NCBI RefSeq assembly: GCF_023150235.1
Contig: NZ_JAKLLH010000012.1
Coordinates: 97,626-161,625, forward strand
Direction of reading: 5' to 3'
From: Azonexus sp.
GTDB taxonomy: Bacteria; Pseudomonadota; Gammaproteobacteria; Burkholderiales; Rhodocyclaceae
DNA: 64,000 bases
Under the pieces are notes generated by a model that was not told where the DNA came from, did not search any database, and saw only the letters and a program-made list of their open reading frames with translations. The stretch's first letter is position 1. Every line of letters starts with the position of its first letter. The translations under genes and the position numbers were made by a program. Shown here one piece after another: positions 9,917-18,143 of this stretch.

Positions 9917-10733
9917 AAGCCCAAAAGAAGAAACCTCGGCTCCAATCACCGCCGCAAAGAGCGGGAGAGGGAGTTCCGAGGCTTACGGGACCATTTTACC
10001 GCAAATGAACACAATGGATTGCTCAGATTTCTGCCGCCAACTTGAGGCGCACATGTCCACTGAGCGATTGAGCGCTTACGCTGCGTCACCTGAAGAAATC
10101 GAAACCACGCCCAAACTGGTGTTGTCACGCTACCTATTGAACATGGCCTTGTGCGAAAGTCTTTACCCAGCCCTGCAAACCTGCGAGATCGCGCTCCGAA
10201 ACGCCATTCATACCTATTTGACGACAACCTTGAGGCGTGAAGACTGGTTTGACGCTCCAAGCTTTCAGTTGACACCGTGGGCGCAACTCGAAGTGCGCAA
10301 GGCCAAAGACAAAATTGCAAAATCGGGGAAAGTCGTAACCGCTGGCCGCGTGGTGGCTGAACTGCAATTTGGGTTCTGGACCAGCCTGTTTGAAGCCCAT
10401 TACGAACAAAAAACCGCATTTCTGCCGCGTGGCATCAAAGCTGTATTCCCACACTTGCCGAAGAGCTTGCACAAACGCAAGGAACGAAAAGGCGATCTGG
10501 AGCGGGTGCGAACTTTACGCAACCGCGTGTTTCACCATGAGCGCATCGTGCATTGGACAGACTTGGAAGCACAGCATGACCTGATTGTTCAAATCATCGG
10601 CTGGATCAGCCCGCCTTTGCAGCACATAACAGCGGCGCTGGATCGATTTCATGCGGTGCGGAAAGCGGGGCTCACCCCGTTTCTGAATAACCCGATGTGG
10701 CATGTGGGCGAAGCTGGGGGGGCTGGGGTATGA
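9906..10733 (+). CDS. Abi-like protein with HEPN-type motif, inserted between hsdM and hsdS
   Basis: A 275-residue soluble protein. Residues ~60-110 contain LSRYLLNMALCESLYPALQ then CEIALRNAI, and residues ~205-220 contain LRNRVFHHERI. That R-N-x3-H arrangement is typical of Abi-family/HEPN-fold proteins, many of which are RNases in abortive-infection or toxin systems. The start is the ATG inside repeat copy B, giving MSSESPK. Its end runs into copy C (GEAGGAGV, stop overlapping the hsdS start). Base composition is lower in GC than the flanking chromosome (many AA/TT codons), consistent with transfer. Family assignment is from motif shape, so moderate confidence. A role in phage defence is inferred from family and location. 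Confidence 0.65.
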   Translation: MSSESPKEETSAPITAAKSGRGSSEAYGTILPQMNTMDCSDFCRQLEAHMSTERLSAYAASPEEIETTPKLVLSRYLLNMALCESLYPALQTCEIALRNAIHTYLTTTLRREDWFDAPSFQLTPWAQLEVRKAKDKIAKSGKVVTAGRVVAELQFGFWTSLFEAHYEQKTAFLPRGIKAVFPHLPKSLHKRKERKGDLERVRTLRNRVFHHERIVHWTDLEAQHDLIVQIIGWISPPLQHITAALDRFHAVRKAGLTPFLNNPMWHVGEAGGAGV

Positions 10734-10740
10734 GTTCTGA
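10714..10740 (+). repeat. 27-bp direct repeat, copy C (before hsdS)
   Basis: Identical to 9437-9463. In the hsdM frame it would again read KLGGLGYEF-stop, although the upstream frame here belongs to the Abi-like gene. It supplies the start codon of hsdS. Confidence 0.9.
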
Positions 10741-12121
10741 GTCGCAGGAGTTCCAACTCGATGAAATTTGCGATTTCGTGAACGGGTTTGCCTTCAAGCC
10801 TGAAAACTACATCGAGAAATCCGCGGAAACCTATGAAGTATTTCGTATGGGATACATCGGTCGTGGTGGTGGATTCAAAGAGGACAGCTCGCCTGTTTTC
10901 GTCTCTCGATCAAACCCCAAGTTAGATAAATACCGTTTGCGTCGTGGAGACATCGTTATCGCGATGACCGACATGAAGGACAAAGTTGCAATTCTTGGCA
11001 ACACAGCAAGAGTTCCGCAAGATGATCGCTTTGTCTTGAACCAGCGAGCTGGCTTGATACGAGTTTCGAAGCCGGACATTGTTTGCCCGATTTTTCTTTA
11101 TTACTACTCTAACTGGAAACCACACGTCGATTACTTGCGAGCCAGAGCGAACAGTGGCGTGCAAGTAAATCTTTCTACCGGGGCAATCAAAGAAGCCAAA
11201 CTTTTGTTGCCTCCGCTAGCAGAACAGAGACAGATAGGGTCTTTGTTGTCGTCACTAGACGACCGCATCACCCTCCTGCGCGAAACCAATGCCACGCTCG
11301 AAGCCATCGCGCAGGCGCTGTTCAAGTCGTGGTTTGTCGATTTCGACCCCGTCCGCGCCAAGCAGGCAGGCCGCGCCCCGGAAGGCATGAGTGACGCCAC
11401 CGCCGCCCTCTTTCCCGACAGCTTCGAGGAATCGGAATTGGGCTTGGTGCCGAAGGGGTGGCGTTTGGTTCCATTTGGACAGTTGCTTTCCCACACCATT
11501 GGCGGTGATTGGGGCAGTGAGGCGCCCGACGACAAGAACGATGTCCGTGTTGCCATTATTCGCGGCACCGATATTCCTGATTTGCAGTCAGGCGCAAATA
11601 GCCGTGTCCCCGTTCGTTACACCTCACAAAAGAAACTGGCCACTCGGAAGTTGGAGGATGGCGATATTGTTTTGGAGGTGTCTGGTGGCAGCAAAGACCA
11701 GCCCACCGGCAGGGCACTGTATCTGACCGACGGTCTGCTCGGACAATTCGACTGCCCAGTAGAGCCCGCCAGCTTTTGCCGATTGTTGAGGCCGAATACA
11801 AAAGATATAGGACTGCTTCTTGGACAGCATCTGACGTACATCTATGCCCAAGGGAAAACATGGGAATACCAGAACCAAAGCACAGGCATTGCCAACTTCC
11901 AAACGACACATTTTCTCGAAACGGAGTTGGTGGCTGTTCCCGATGATGAGGTGTTGGCAGAGTTTGCCAAAGTGATTCGACCCATAGTTGATCGGGCGCA
12001 CTTAACCCAAGTTCAAGAACTTGCCACCCTTCGCGACACCCTGCTGCCCCGCCTGATCTCCGGCCAACTGCGGCTACCGGAGGCCGAGACTCTGGTCAAA
12101 GAAGCCTCATCGACCTGCTGA
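10730..12121 (+). CDS. hsdS: Type I restriction-modification specificity subunit HsdS
   Basis: The 463-residue DNA-recognition subunit. Two target-recognition domains (about residues 5-150 and 225-400) each end in a conserved helical region: PPLAEQRQIGSLLSSLDDRI near residue 160-180 and VQELATLRDTLLPRLISGQL near the C-terminus. The start is the ATG in repeat copy C; a GTG/ATG-type extension to 10697 reads into the preceding gene's frame and is not supported. TRD regions are clearly lower in GC than hsdM/hsdR, as is common for shuffled specificity domains. The gene is followed by a small membrane protein, not by hsdR, so the hsd operon is split by accessory genes. Confidence 0.92.
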   Translation: MSSESQEFQLDEICDFVNGFAFKPENYIEKSAETYEVFRMGYIGRGGGFKEDSSPVFVSRSNPKLDKYRLRRGDIVIAMTDMKDKVAILGNTARVPQDDRFVLNQRAGLIRVSKPDIVCPIFLYYYSNWKPHVDYLRARANSGVQVNLSTGAIKEAKLLLPPLAEQRQIGSLLSSLDDRITLLRETNATLEAIAQALFKSWFVDFDPVRAKQAGRAPEGMSDATAALFPDSFEESELGLVPKGWRLVPFGQLLSHTIGGDWGSEAPDDKNDVRVAIIRGTDIPDLQSGANSRVPVRYTSQKKLATRKLEDGDIVLEVSGGSKDQPTGRALYLTDGLLGQFDCPVEPASFCRLLRPNTKDIGLLLGQHLTYIYAQGKTWEYQNQSTGIANFQTTHFLETELVAVPDDEVLAEFAKVIRPIVDRAHLTQVQELATLRDTLLPRLISGQLRLPEAETLVKEASSTC

Positions 12122-12134
12122 CCGGAAAATCCAG

Positions 12135-12671
12135 ATGACCCCACACGAAGTGCTGAGCTTGGCTAACGACTACGGAATCACTGCAGCGGCAGTTGCTTTT
12201 CTGTTGATCGTGCTCGGGAACATGGCTGCTGCATGGTTGACCCAGGCATTCCTGCCCATGCGCCTCAAAAAGCATTCGTGGAAGTGGGAGAAGGAACAGT
12301 GGGCTACGGAACAGTTCCTCGAATCCTTGTCGCGGGTTGAGTTCATGGGAAAGCATCTCGTCCGCTCAGAGGCGGGTGAGAAAGTGTCACTTTCAAGGCT
12401 GAGCTTCAATGAAACTGAGGCAGAAATCGTCAAGGTCATCTCCGATCTGCACAGCGGTGGGCATCGCATCCGTCCATATCTGAATCAGCGCAACCAGGCG
12501 CTTTTTGATGATTACCTGCAGCAATCCTCTGCTGCTTTTGATGCGTCAAAAGCAAGCCATGGCGAGTGGATGCAGGATGACTACGCAGCAGAAGAGGATC
12601 ACAGGCTCAGTTTCATCCATGAACAAAGTCTGATCGCCGGAAGGTTGATCGGAAAGGTGGAGATAGCTTGA
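12135..12671 (+). CDS. Small single-span membrane protein of unknown function in the hsd operon
   Basis: A 178-residue protein with one strong N-terminal membrane helix (about residues 15-38, ITAAAVAFLLIVLGNMAAAWL) followed by a basic patch (RLKKHSWKWEKEQW) and a soluble, mainly helical domain. No recognised motif. It starts 13 bp after hsdS and precedes the DUF2971 gene by about 37 bp, all on one strand. Membrane-anchored helical proteins are a known feature of several defence modules, so a sensor or effector role is possible, but nothing in the sequence shows it. Confidence 0.7.
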   Translation: MTPHEVLSLANDYGITAAAVAFLLIVLGNMAAAWLTQAFLPMRLKKHSWKWEKEQWATEQFLESLSRVEFMGKHLVRSEAGEKVSLSRLSFNETEAEIVKVISDLHSGGHRIRPYLNQRNQALFDDYLQQSSAAFDASKASHGEWMQDDYAAEEDHRLSFIHEQSLIAGRLIGKVEIA

Positions 12672-12708
12672 TGGCAGCTAAAGCATGTAAGTCAGGAGCC
12701 GGTTTGAG

Positions 12709-13518
12709 ATGAGAAAACTCTACCGCTACCAGCCCATCCCCGTCCCTGGCGATGACCGCCTGAGCCAGTTGCAGAAGGATGAAGTCTGGTTTTCCGACCC
12801 TGCCGGCTTCAACGATCCCTTCGATCTGAAGCCGCGCATCAGCAATCTGATGCCGGATCGTTGGTGCGACGCCCCCGAATTCGATACCGCCACGCGCCGG
12901 GCGTTGGCCGCTTTGCTGGCCGACCCGGCCATGTATCAAGGTGCGCTGTTCATCGACCAGGCGCTGATCGACGAATTCCGGGCATGGACGGCTGGGGATG
13001 CGGGATACGAGCAGCTTTGGGATGAACGCCTGTGTAACGCCATCAAGAAACGAATCGCCCAGTTCGGCGTGGTCTGTCTGACGCCGCAATGGGATAGCCG
13101 CTTGATGTGGGCGCACTACGCCAGCAATGGACAAGGGTTCTGCATTGAATATGAGGTTGATGGTTTCAGGAATAATCAGGATGTCCGCTACGTGCCGGTG
13201 CAATACGCCTCAGAAATTCCCGAGCTTTGCCTCTCCGAGGCGATGTTCACCCCGCATCAGTTTCTGTATCGGGTGCTGGCGACCAAACATGCCGATTGGG
13301 CCTATGAACAGGAGGTCAGGCTGGTTTGCCTGACCGGCAAGGCAAAGAATGTGAAGCTCGACCAGGACTTTGTGCGCATGACCGGGCTGATTGCCGGCCA
13401 TGCGATGCCGGAGCCGTTGCAGTCACACCTGAAGGAAACGGCGGCACGACTGGGGGTTAAGGCTTGGAAGGTGAGGACAGGAATTCTCGGCAGTTTCGAC
13501 GTGGAGCGGTTGGCATGA
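12709..13518 (+). CDS. DUF2971 domain protein
   Basis: A 269-residue protein with the DUF2971 layout: an N-terminal KLYRYQPI segment, VWFSDPAGFNDPFDLKP near residue 25-42, VVCLTPQWDSRLMWAHYA near residues 115-135, GFCIEYEVDGF, and an EQEVRLVC segment near residue 200. DUF2971 proteins are of unknown biochemical function and are often found in defence islands and mobile regions. Its stop overlaps the next start by four bases (ATGA), so it is translationally coupled with the DUF3800 gene. Confidence 0.8.
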   Translation: MRKLYRYQPIPVPGDDRLSQLQKDEVWFSDPAGFNDPFDLKPRISNLMPDRWCDAPEFDTATRRALAALLADPAMYQGALFIDQALIDEFRAWTAGDAGYEQLWDERLCNAIKKRIAQFGVVCLTPQWDSRLMWAHYASNGQGFCIEYEVDGFRNNQDVRYVPVQYASEIPELCLSEAMFTPHQFLYRVLATKHADWAYEQEVRLVCLTGKAKNVKLDQDFVRMTGLIAGHAMPEPLQSHLKETAARLGVKAWKVRTGILGSFDVERLA

Positions 13519-14420
13519 GCCGCCCCGGCACCCAATATTCCCTGTTCGAATCCGTCGAGCCGATTCCGGTTGAACAATCTCCACAGGAGCCAGCTGCCAA
13601 GCGCTTCAGTGACTACATCGTCTATGTCGATGAAAGTGGCGACCACTCCCTGGCCAGCATCGACCAGGACTACCCGGTATTCGTCCTGGCCCTGTGCGTC
13701 TTCCATAAGCGGCACTATGCCGAAAAGATCGTCCCGGCCATCCAGAAGCTGAAGTTCAACTACTTCGGCCACGATAGCGTGGTGCTGCATGAACACGAGA
13801 TACGCAAGCAGAAAGGCGATTTCGCCTTCCTCAGCCACCGACCGACACGCGATGCTTTCATCGACCATCTGTCATCGGTGATGGATGCCAGCAACTTCAT
13901 CCTGATTGCCGGCGTTGTCGACAAGGCCCGTCTGGGCCGGGGCGAAGGGACGAGTTCGAACCCTTATCACATTGCGTTGGGCGTCTGCCTGGAAGCCCTA
14001 CGCGAGTTCCTGGCCGAGAAGCAGCAGGACCAACTCAAGACGCATGTCCTGGTGGAGTGTCGCGGCAAGAAAGAAGATGCCGAGCTTGAACTGGAATTTC
14101 GGCGAATTTGCGATGGGGACAACCCTGGCGGCAGGTCCCTGCCCTTCGACATCGTCTTTGCTGACAAGAAAACCAACCTGGCCGGCCTGCAACTGGCCGA
14201 TCTGGTGGCCCGCCCGGTGGGTATCAGCTACATCCGCCCGCAACAGGAAAACAAAGCGTTCGAGATGCTGAAGAAAAAGTTTTTCTGCGATGGCGGCAGA
14301 AGTAACGCGGGATGTGGGTACGAAGATGTGGGGCTGATGATTTACCCGCCCAGAAAAGCGAAAGGCCCCGGTGAACCCACCGAGACCATAGCGCCGACCG
14401 GGAACCCCCAATCCACTTAG
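13515..14420 (+). CDS. DUF3800 domain protein (RNase H-like fold)
   Basis: A 301-residue protein with the DUF3800 signature YIVYVDESGDHS near residues 35-47, a histidine/glutamate segment (VVLHEHEIRK), a glycine/arginine segment (ECRGKKEDAELE) and an FADKKTNLAGLQLADLVA stretch near residue 220 whose acidic residues resemble the family's metal site. DUF3800 proteins are predicted RNase H-like nucleases, frequent in mobile and defence regions. I take the ATG at 13515, which overlaps the DUF2971 stop; an upstream ATG at 13464 lies inside that gene. The pair DUF2971-DUF3800 looks like one unit placed between hsdS and hsdR. Confidence 0.8.
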   Translation: MSRPGTQYSLFESVEPIPVEQSPQEPAAKRFSDYIVYVDESGDHSLASIDQDYPVFVLALCVFHKRHYAEKIVPAIQKLKFNYFGHDSVVLHEHEIRKQKGDFAFLSHRPTRDAFIDHLSSVMDASNFILIAGVVDKARLGRGEGTSSNPYHIALGVCLEALREFLAEKQQDQLKTHVLVECRGKKEDAELELEFRRICDGDNPGGRSLPFDIVFADKKTNLAGLQLADLVARPVGISYIRPQQENKAFEMLKKKFFCDGGRSNAGCGYEDVGLMIYPPRKAKGPGEPTETIAPTGNPQST

Positions 14421-14478
14421 GCCTTAATTTTAGTGCAAAAAAACTGACAGTGCTTGAAAAGTTGAGGAAATCACGGGC

Positions 14479-17400
14479 ATGACCGAAGACCAACTCGAAC
14501 AGGAAACCCTAGTCTGGCTGGCGGAAGTCGGTTACACCCACCTGTACGGTCCGGACATTGCCCCGGATGGAGATTCGCCCGAACGCGCCAATTACCTGCA
14601 GGTGGTGCTGCCCTTCCGCCTGCGCGAGGCTGTCCACCGCCTGAATCCTGACATCCCCACTGCCGCCAAGGAGGATGCTTTCAAGCAGGTGATGGACTTG
14701 GGCATCCCGTCGCTACTGGCCGCCAACCGCCACTTTCACAAGCTGCTGGTCGGCGGCGTGCCGGTGCAGTATCAGAAGGACGGCGAAACCCGGGGCGATT
14801 TCGTCCGCCTGATCGACTGGGCCAACCCCAAGAAAAACGAATGGCTGGCAATCAACCAGTTCTCGATCAAGGGCCATGCGGGGAAAAATGCCTACACCCG
14901 CCGCCCCGACATCATCCTGTTCGTCAATGGCCTGCCGCTGGTGCTGATCGAGCTGAAGAACCCGGCAGACCTGAATGCCGATATCTGGAAGGCTTTTGAC
15001 CAGCTGCAGACCTACAAGGAACAGATTCCCGACGTCTTCCAGTACAACGAGTTGCTGGTGATTGCCGATGGCAGCGAGGCGCGGCTGGGTTCGCTTTCCG
15101 CCAATGCCGAGCGTTTCATGCAATGGCGCACCATCGACGGCGTGACGCTCGACCCGCTGGGTCAGTTCAACGAGCTGGAAACCCTGGTGCGCGGCCTGCT
15201 GGCGCCGGCCATGCTGCTCGATTATCTGCGCTACTTCGTGCTTTTTGAGGACGACGGCACCCTGATCAAGAAGGTGGCCGGCTACCACCAGTTCCATGCG
15301 GTGCGGGCGGCGATCAATCAGGTGGTGGCTGCTTCCCGCCCGGGCGGCTCGCACAAGGGCGGCGTGGTCTGGCATACCCAGGGCAGCGGCAAGAGCATCA
15401 CCATGACCTGCTTTGCCGCGCGGGTGATGCGCGAAGCGGCGATGGAGAACCCGACCATTGTCGTCATCACCGACCGCAACGACCTGGACGGCCAGTTGTT
15501 TGGGGTGTTTTCGCTGGCGCAGGACTTGTTGCGTGAGCAGCCGGTGCAGGCCAACACACGGCAGGATTTACGCGCCAAACTGGGCAACCGCCCATCCGGC
15601 GGCATCGTCTTTGCCACGATCCAGAAGTTCATGCCCGGCGAGGACGAGGATACGTTCCCGATCTTGTCCGAGCGTAGCAACATCGTGGTGATTGCCGACG
15701 AGGCGCACCGCACCCAGTACGGCTTCGAGGCGAAGCTGAAAATGGGCAAAGTTTTGCGGTCGACCGCAGAATTTGGGCAAAAAGCGGCCAATGATATTCA
15801 GGTTTTGCAGGCCGCCGAACCCGTCGCCCGTTACCAGGTCGGCTACGCCCAGCATCTGCGCGATGCGCTGCCCAACGCCACCTTTGTCGCCTTCACCGGC
15901 ACCCCGGTGTCCAGCGAAGACCGCGACACCCGCGCCGTGTTCGGCGATTACATCCACGTCTACGACATGCAGCAGGCCAAGGAGGATGGCGCCACGGTGG
16001 CTATCTACTTCGAATCCCGCCTGGCCAAACTGTCGCTGAAGCAGGACGAGTTACCGGCCATCGACGACGAAGTCGATGAACTCGCCGAAGATGAGGAAGA
16101 GGACCAGCAGGCCAAGCTGAAGAGCAAATGGGCGGCGCTGGAAAAGGTGGTCGGCGCCGAGCCGCGCATTGCCAGTGTGGCCGCCGATCTGGTGGCGCAT
16201 TTTGAAGCCCGCAGCCAAACCCAGTCCGGCAAGGCGATGGTGGTGGCCATGAGCCGGGAAATCTGCGTGCATCTCTACAACGAAATCGTCAAGCTGCGCC
16301 CCGACTGGCACGACGCGGACCCAGAGCTAGGCGCCATCAAGATCGTGATGACCGGCTCAGCCAGCGATAAGGCTCTGCTCCGCCCCCATATCTACAGTGC
16401 CCAGGTGAAGAAGCGGCTGGAAAAGCGCTTCAAGGACCCCGCCGATCCGCTGCGCCTAGTCATCGTGCGCGACATGTGGCTGACTGGCTTCGACGCCCCC
16501 TGCGTCCATACGCTGTATGTGGACAAGCCGATGAAGGGCCACAACCTGATGCAGGCCATCGCCCGGGTGAATCGGGTGTTCAAGGATAAACAAGGCGGGC
16601 TGGTGGTCGATTACATCGGCATCGCCAATGAACTCAAAAGCGCGCTGAAGGAATACACCGCCAGCCATGGCCGTGGCCGGCCGACGGTGGATGCCGCCGA
16701 GGCCTACGCGGTGCTGGAAGAAAAGCTCGACATCCTGCGCGCCCTGCTGCACGGCTACGATTACAGCGATTTCCTCACCGCCAGCCACCAGCGCCTGGCG
16801 GGGGCGGCCAACCATGTGCTCGGCCAGAAGGATGGCAAGAAGCGTTTTGCCGATAACGCGCTGGCGATGAGCAAGGCCTTCACGCTGTGCTGCACCCTGG
16901 ACGAAGCCAAGGCCGTGCGCGAGGAAGTGGCCTTCCTGCAGGCGGTGAAGGTGATCCTGACCAAGCGCGACCTCAGCCTGAAGAAAAAGACCGACGAAGG
17001 GCGCGAACTGGCCATCCGCCAGATCATCGGCGCCGCCGTGGTCTCCGAAGACGTGGTCGATGTCTTCGATGCGGTGGGGCTGGACAAACCCAATATCGGC
17101 ATCCTCGACGATGCCTTCCTGGCCGAGGTGAAGAATCTGCCCGAGCGCAATCTTGCGGTGGAACTACTGGAACGCCTGCTGGAGGGCGAGATCAAGAGCC
17201 GATTTGCCAGCAATCTGGTGCAGGAAAAGAAGTTCTCCGAACTGCTGGCTAACGTGATCAAGCGCTACCAGAACCGCGCCATCGAAACTGCCCAGGTCAT
17301 CGAAGAGCTGATCGAGATGGCGAAGAAATTCCGCGCCGCAGCCCATCGTGGCGAGGCGCTGGGCCTGACCGAGGACGAAGTGCGCTTCTACGATGCGCTG

Positions 17401-17652
17401 GCGGACAACGAATCGGCGGTGCGCGAACTATCGGACGAAACGCTGAAGAAAATCGCCCACGAACTGACCGAAAACCTGCGCCAGAACATCACCGTCGACT
17501 GGTCGGCCCGGGAAAGCGTGCGCGCCCGGCTTCGGCTGATGGTCAAGCGCATCCTGCGCAAATACAAATATCCGCCGGATCAGCAGGAAGCCGCCGTTAC
17601 CCTGGTACTGCAGCAGGCTGAGGCGCTGGGTGGATCGTGGATGACAACGTAG
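14479..17652 (+). CDS. hsdR: Type I restriction enzyme subunit HsdR
   Basis: The 1057-residue motor and nuclease subunit. A PD-(D/E)xK nuclease lies at the N-terminus (D144 in RRPDI, then E158-L-K160 in IELKN). The superfamily 2 translocase follows, with Walker A TQGSGKS (G302-K305), the DEAH box (D407, [10 protein letters not shown]), FTGTPV motif III and helicase C-terminal motifs ([25 protein letters not shown]), then a helical C-terminal domain. The gene appears complete, so the system should be able to cut. It begins 58 bp after DUF3800. A TGCGGTCGACCGCA palindrome lies in frame between the DEAH box and motif III ([10 protein letters not shown]). hsdM, hsdS and hsdR lie in the same orientation with accessory genes between them. 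Confidence 0.94.
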   Translation: MTEDQLEQETLVWLAEVGYTHLYGPDIAPDGDSPERANYLQVVLPFRLREAVHRLNPDIPTAAKEDAFKQVMDLGIPSLLAANRHFHKLLVGGVPVQYQKDGETRGDFVRLIDWANPKKNEWLAINQFSIKGHAGKNAYTRRPDIILFVNGLPLVLIELKNPADLNADIWKAFDQLQTYKEQIPDVFQYNELLVIADGSEARLGSLSANAERFMQWRTIDGVTLDPLGQFNELETLVRGLLAPAMLLDYLRYFVLFEDDGTLIKKVAGYHQFHAVRAAINQVVAASRPGGSHKGGVVWHTQGSGKSITMTCFAARVMREAAMENPTIVVITDRNDLDGQLFGVFSLAQDLLREQPVQANTRQDLRAKLGNRPSGGIVFATIQKFMPGEDEDTFPILSERSNIVVIADEAHRTQYGFEAKLKMGKVLRSTAEFGQKAANDIQVLQAAEPVARYQVGYAQHLRDALPNATFVAFTGTPVSSEDRDTRAVFGDYIHVYDMQQAKEDGATVAIYFESRLAKLSLKQDELPAIDDEVDELAEDEEEDQQAKLKSKWAALEKVVGAEPRIASVAADLVAHFEARSQTQSGKAMVVAMSREICVHLYNEIVKLRPDWHDADPELGAIKIVMTGSASDKALLRPHIYSAQVKKRLEKRFKDPADPLRLVIVRDMWLTGFDAPCVHTLYVDKPMKGHNLMQAIARVNRVFKDKQGGLVVDYIGIANELKSALKEYTASHGRGRPTVDAAEAYAVLEEKLDILRALLHGYDYSDFLTASHQRLAGAANHVLGQKDGKKRFADNALAMSKAFTLCCTLDEAKAVREEVAFLQAVKVILTKRDLSLKKKTDEGRELAIRQIIGAAVVSEDVVDVFDAVGLDKPNIGILDDAFLAEVKNLPERNLAVELLERLLEGEIKSRFASNLVQEKKFSELLANVIKRYQNRAIETAQVIEELIEMAKKFRAAAHRGEALGLTEDEVRFYDALADNESAVRELSDETLKKIAHELTENLRQNITVDWSARESVRARLRLMVKRILRKYKYPPDQQEAAVTLVLQQAEALGGSWMTT
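15755..15768. repeat. TGCGGTCGACCGCA, in-frame copy of the palindrome in hsdR
   Basis: A 14-bp perfect palindrome with the family core CGGTCGACCG; the flanks change from CA..TG to GC..GC. It encodes R-S-T-A in HsdR. Confidence 0.7.
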
Positions 17653-17736
17653 ATGCGTTCCAGCTCAAAATAAATTTATTTCCCCCGCCCAGATTTGTCA
17701 GGAGTTTTGTGTAAAGCGGACCGAGCTAATCGCCTT

Positions 17737-17786
17737 GAGCAAGAAATCAGCGACAGGCATGAATGCCTGTCGCTGATTTCTTGCTC
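17737..17786. repeat. 50-nt perfect hairpin (24-bp arms, 2-nt centre)
   Basis: The left arm runs from GAGCAAGAAATCAGCGACAG to GCAT (17737-17760). The centre is GA, and the right arm 17763-17786 is the exact reverse complement. No T tract follows on either strand, so it is not a standard terminator. It lies about 85 bp after hsdR and cuts into the piuC remnant. Bases 17653-17736 before it hold no gene. Confidence 0.9.
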
Positions 17787-17902
17787 GTCGCGGCCTGCGC
17801 ACCAGCGGTTTACAAACCGTCCACCCAACCGGCGGCGTCGAGCCGCTGGCGGATGTCGGCGACCTCGGCCCGGCTCAGGACCTGCGGAATGTGCAACAGC
17901 AT
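17787..17902 (-). pseudogene. piuC: piuC remnant (PKHD-type hydroxylase N-terminus)
   Basis: From ATG 17902 the minus strand reads [20 protein letters not shown], then [10 protein letters not shown] and a stop (TAA at 17812-17810). This is the start of Fe(II)/2-oxoglutarate PKHD-type hydroxylases of the PiuC family, which normally continue with a TAGAQ segment; TAGAQAA does follow, in the same frame, just past the stop codon. So the fragment has both a nonsense codon and a truncation where the 50-nt hairpin begins. PiuC genes typically lie next to Fiu-like siderophore receptors, and a receptor remnant lies immediately upstream. Only about 40 codons of an expected ~226 remain. Confidence 0.75.
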
Positions 17903-17921
17903 CGGATTATCCCAAGCATGC

Positions 17922-17952
17922 AAAAAACCCCGCCGGGGCACGGCGGGCGGGG
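17922..17952 (-). terminator. Intrinsic terminator after the receptor remnant
   Basis: On the minus strand CCCCGCC and GGCGGGG arms (17952-17946 and 17934-17928) enclose an 11-nt loop and are followed by six T. It lies between the receptor remnant and the piuC remnant and now probably ends the flavodoxin reductase operon. Confidence 0.75.
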
Positions 17953-17965
17953 TCTGGCGGCGGAC

Positions 17966-18130
17966 TTAGAACTGCATTTCGGCGGTCAGCATCGCCGAAC
18001 GCAGGGTGCCCAGGGTCATCCGGGTGCCACCGTTGTTGAGCGTGCCGATGTATTCCTTGTCGAACAGGTTGTACAAGTTCAGTTGCAGGTACAGGCTCTT
18101 GTTCACCCGGTACGCGACACGAGCGTCAGC
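17966..18130 (-). pseudogene. C-terminal remnant of a Fiu-like TonB siderophore receptor
   Basis: The last ~54 codons read ADARVAYRVNKSLYLQLNLY, NLFDKEYIGTLNNGGTRMTL and finally AMLTAEMQF-stop. This is the final beta-strands and terminal phenylalanine typical of Fiu-class receptors. There is no signal peptide, plug or most of the barrel: just upstream the minus strand runs straight into the end of the flavodoxin reductase gene (stop at 18144). The fragment has no plausible start and should not make a receptor. Its end differs from that of the intact receptor at 5280-7385, so it is a different gene, not a copy. A deletion removed roughly 2 kb. Confidence 0.8.
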
Positions 18131-18143
18131 AATTTCCTCCAAC

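Noticed and set aside
17690-17720. TGTCAGGAGTTTTGTGTAAA resembling terminal sequences of IS256-type elements
   Set aside because: No transposase, no matching inverted end and no target duplication could be found nearby, so a relic cannot be supported.
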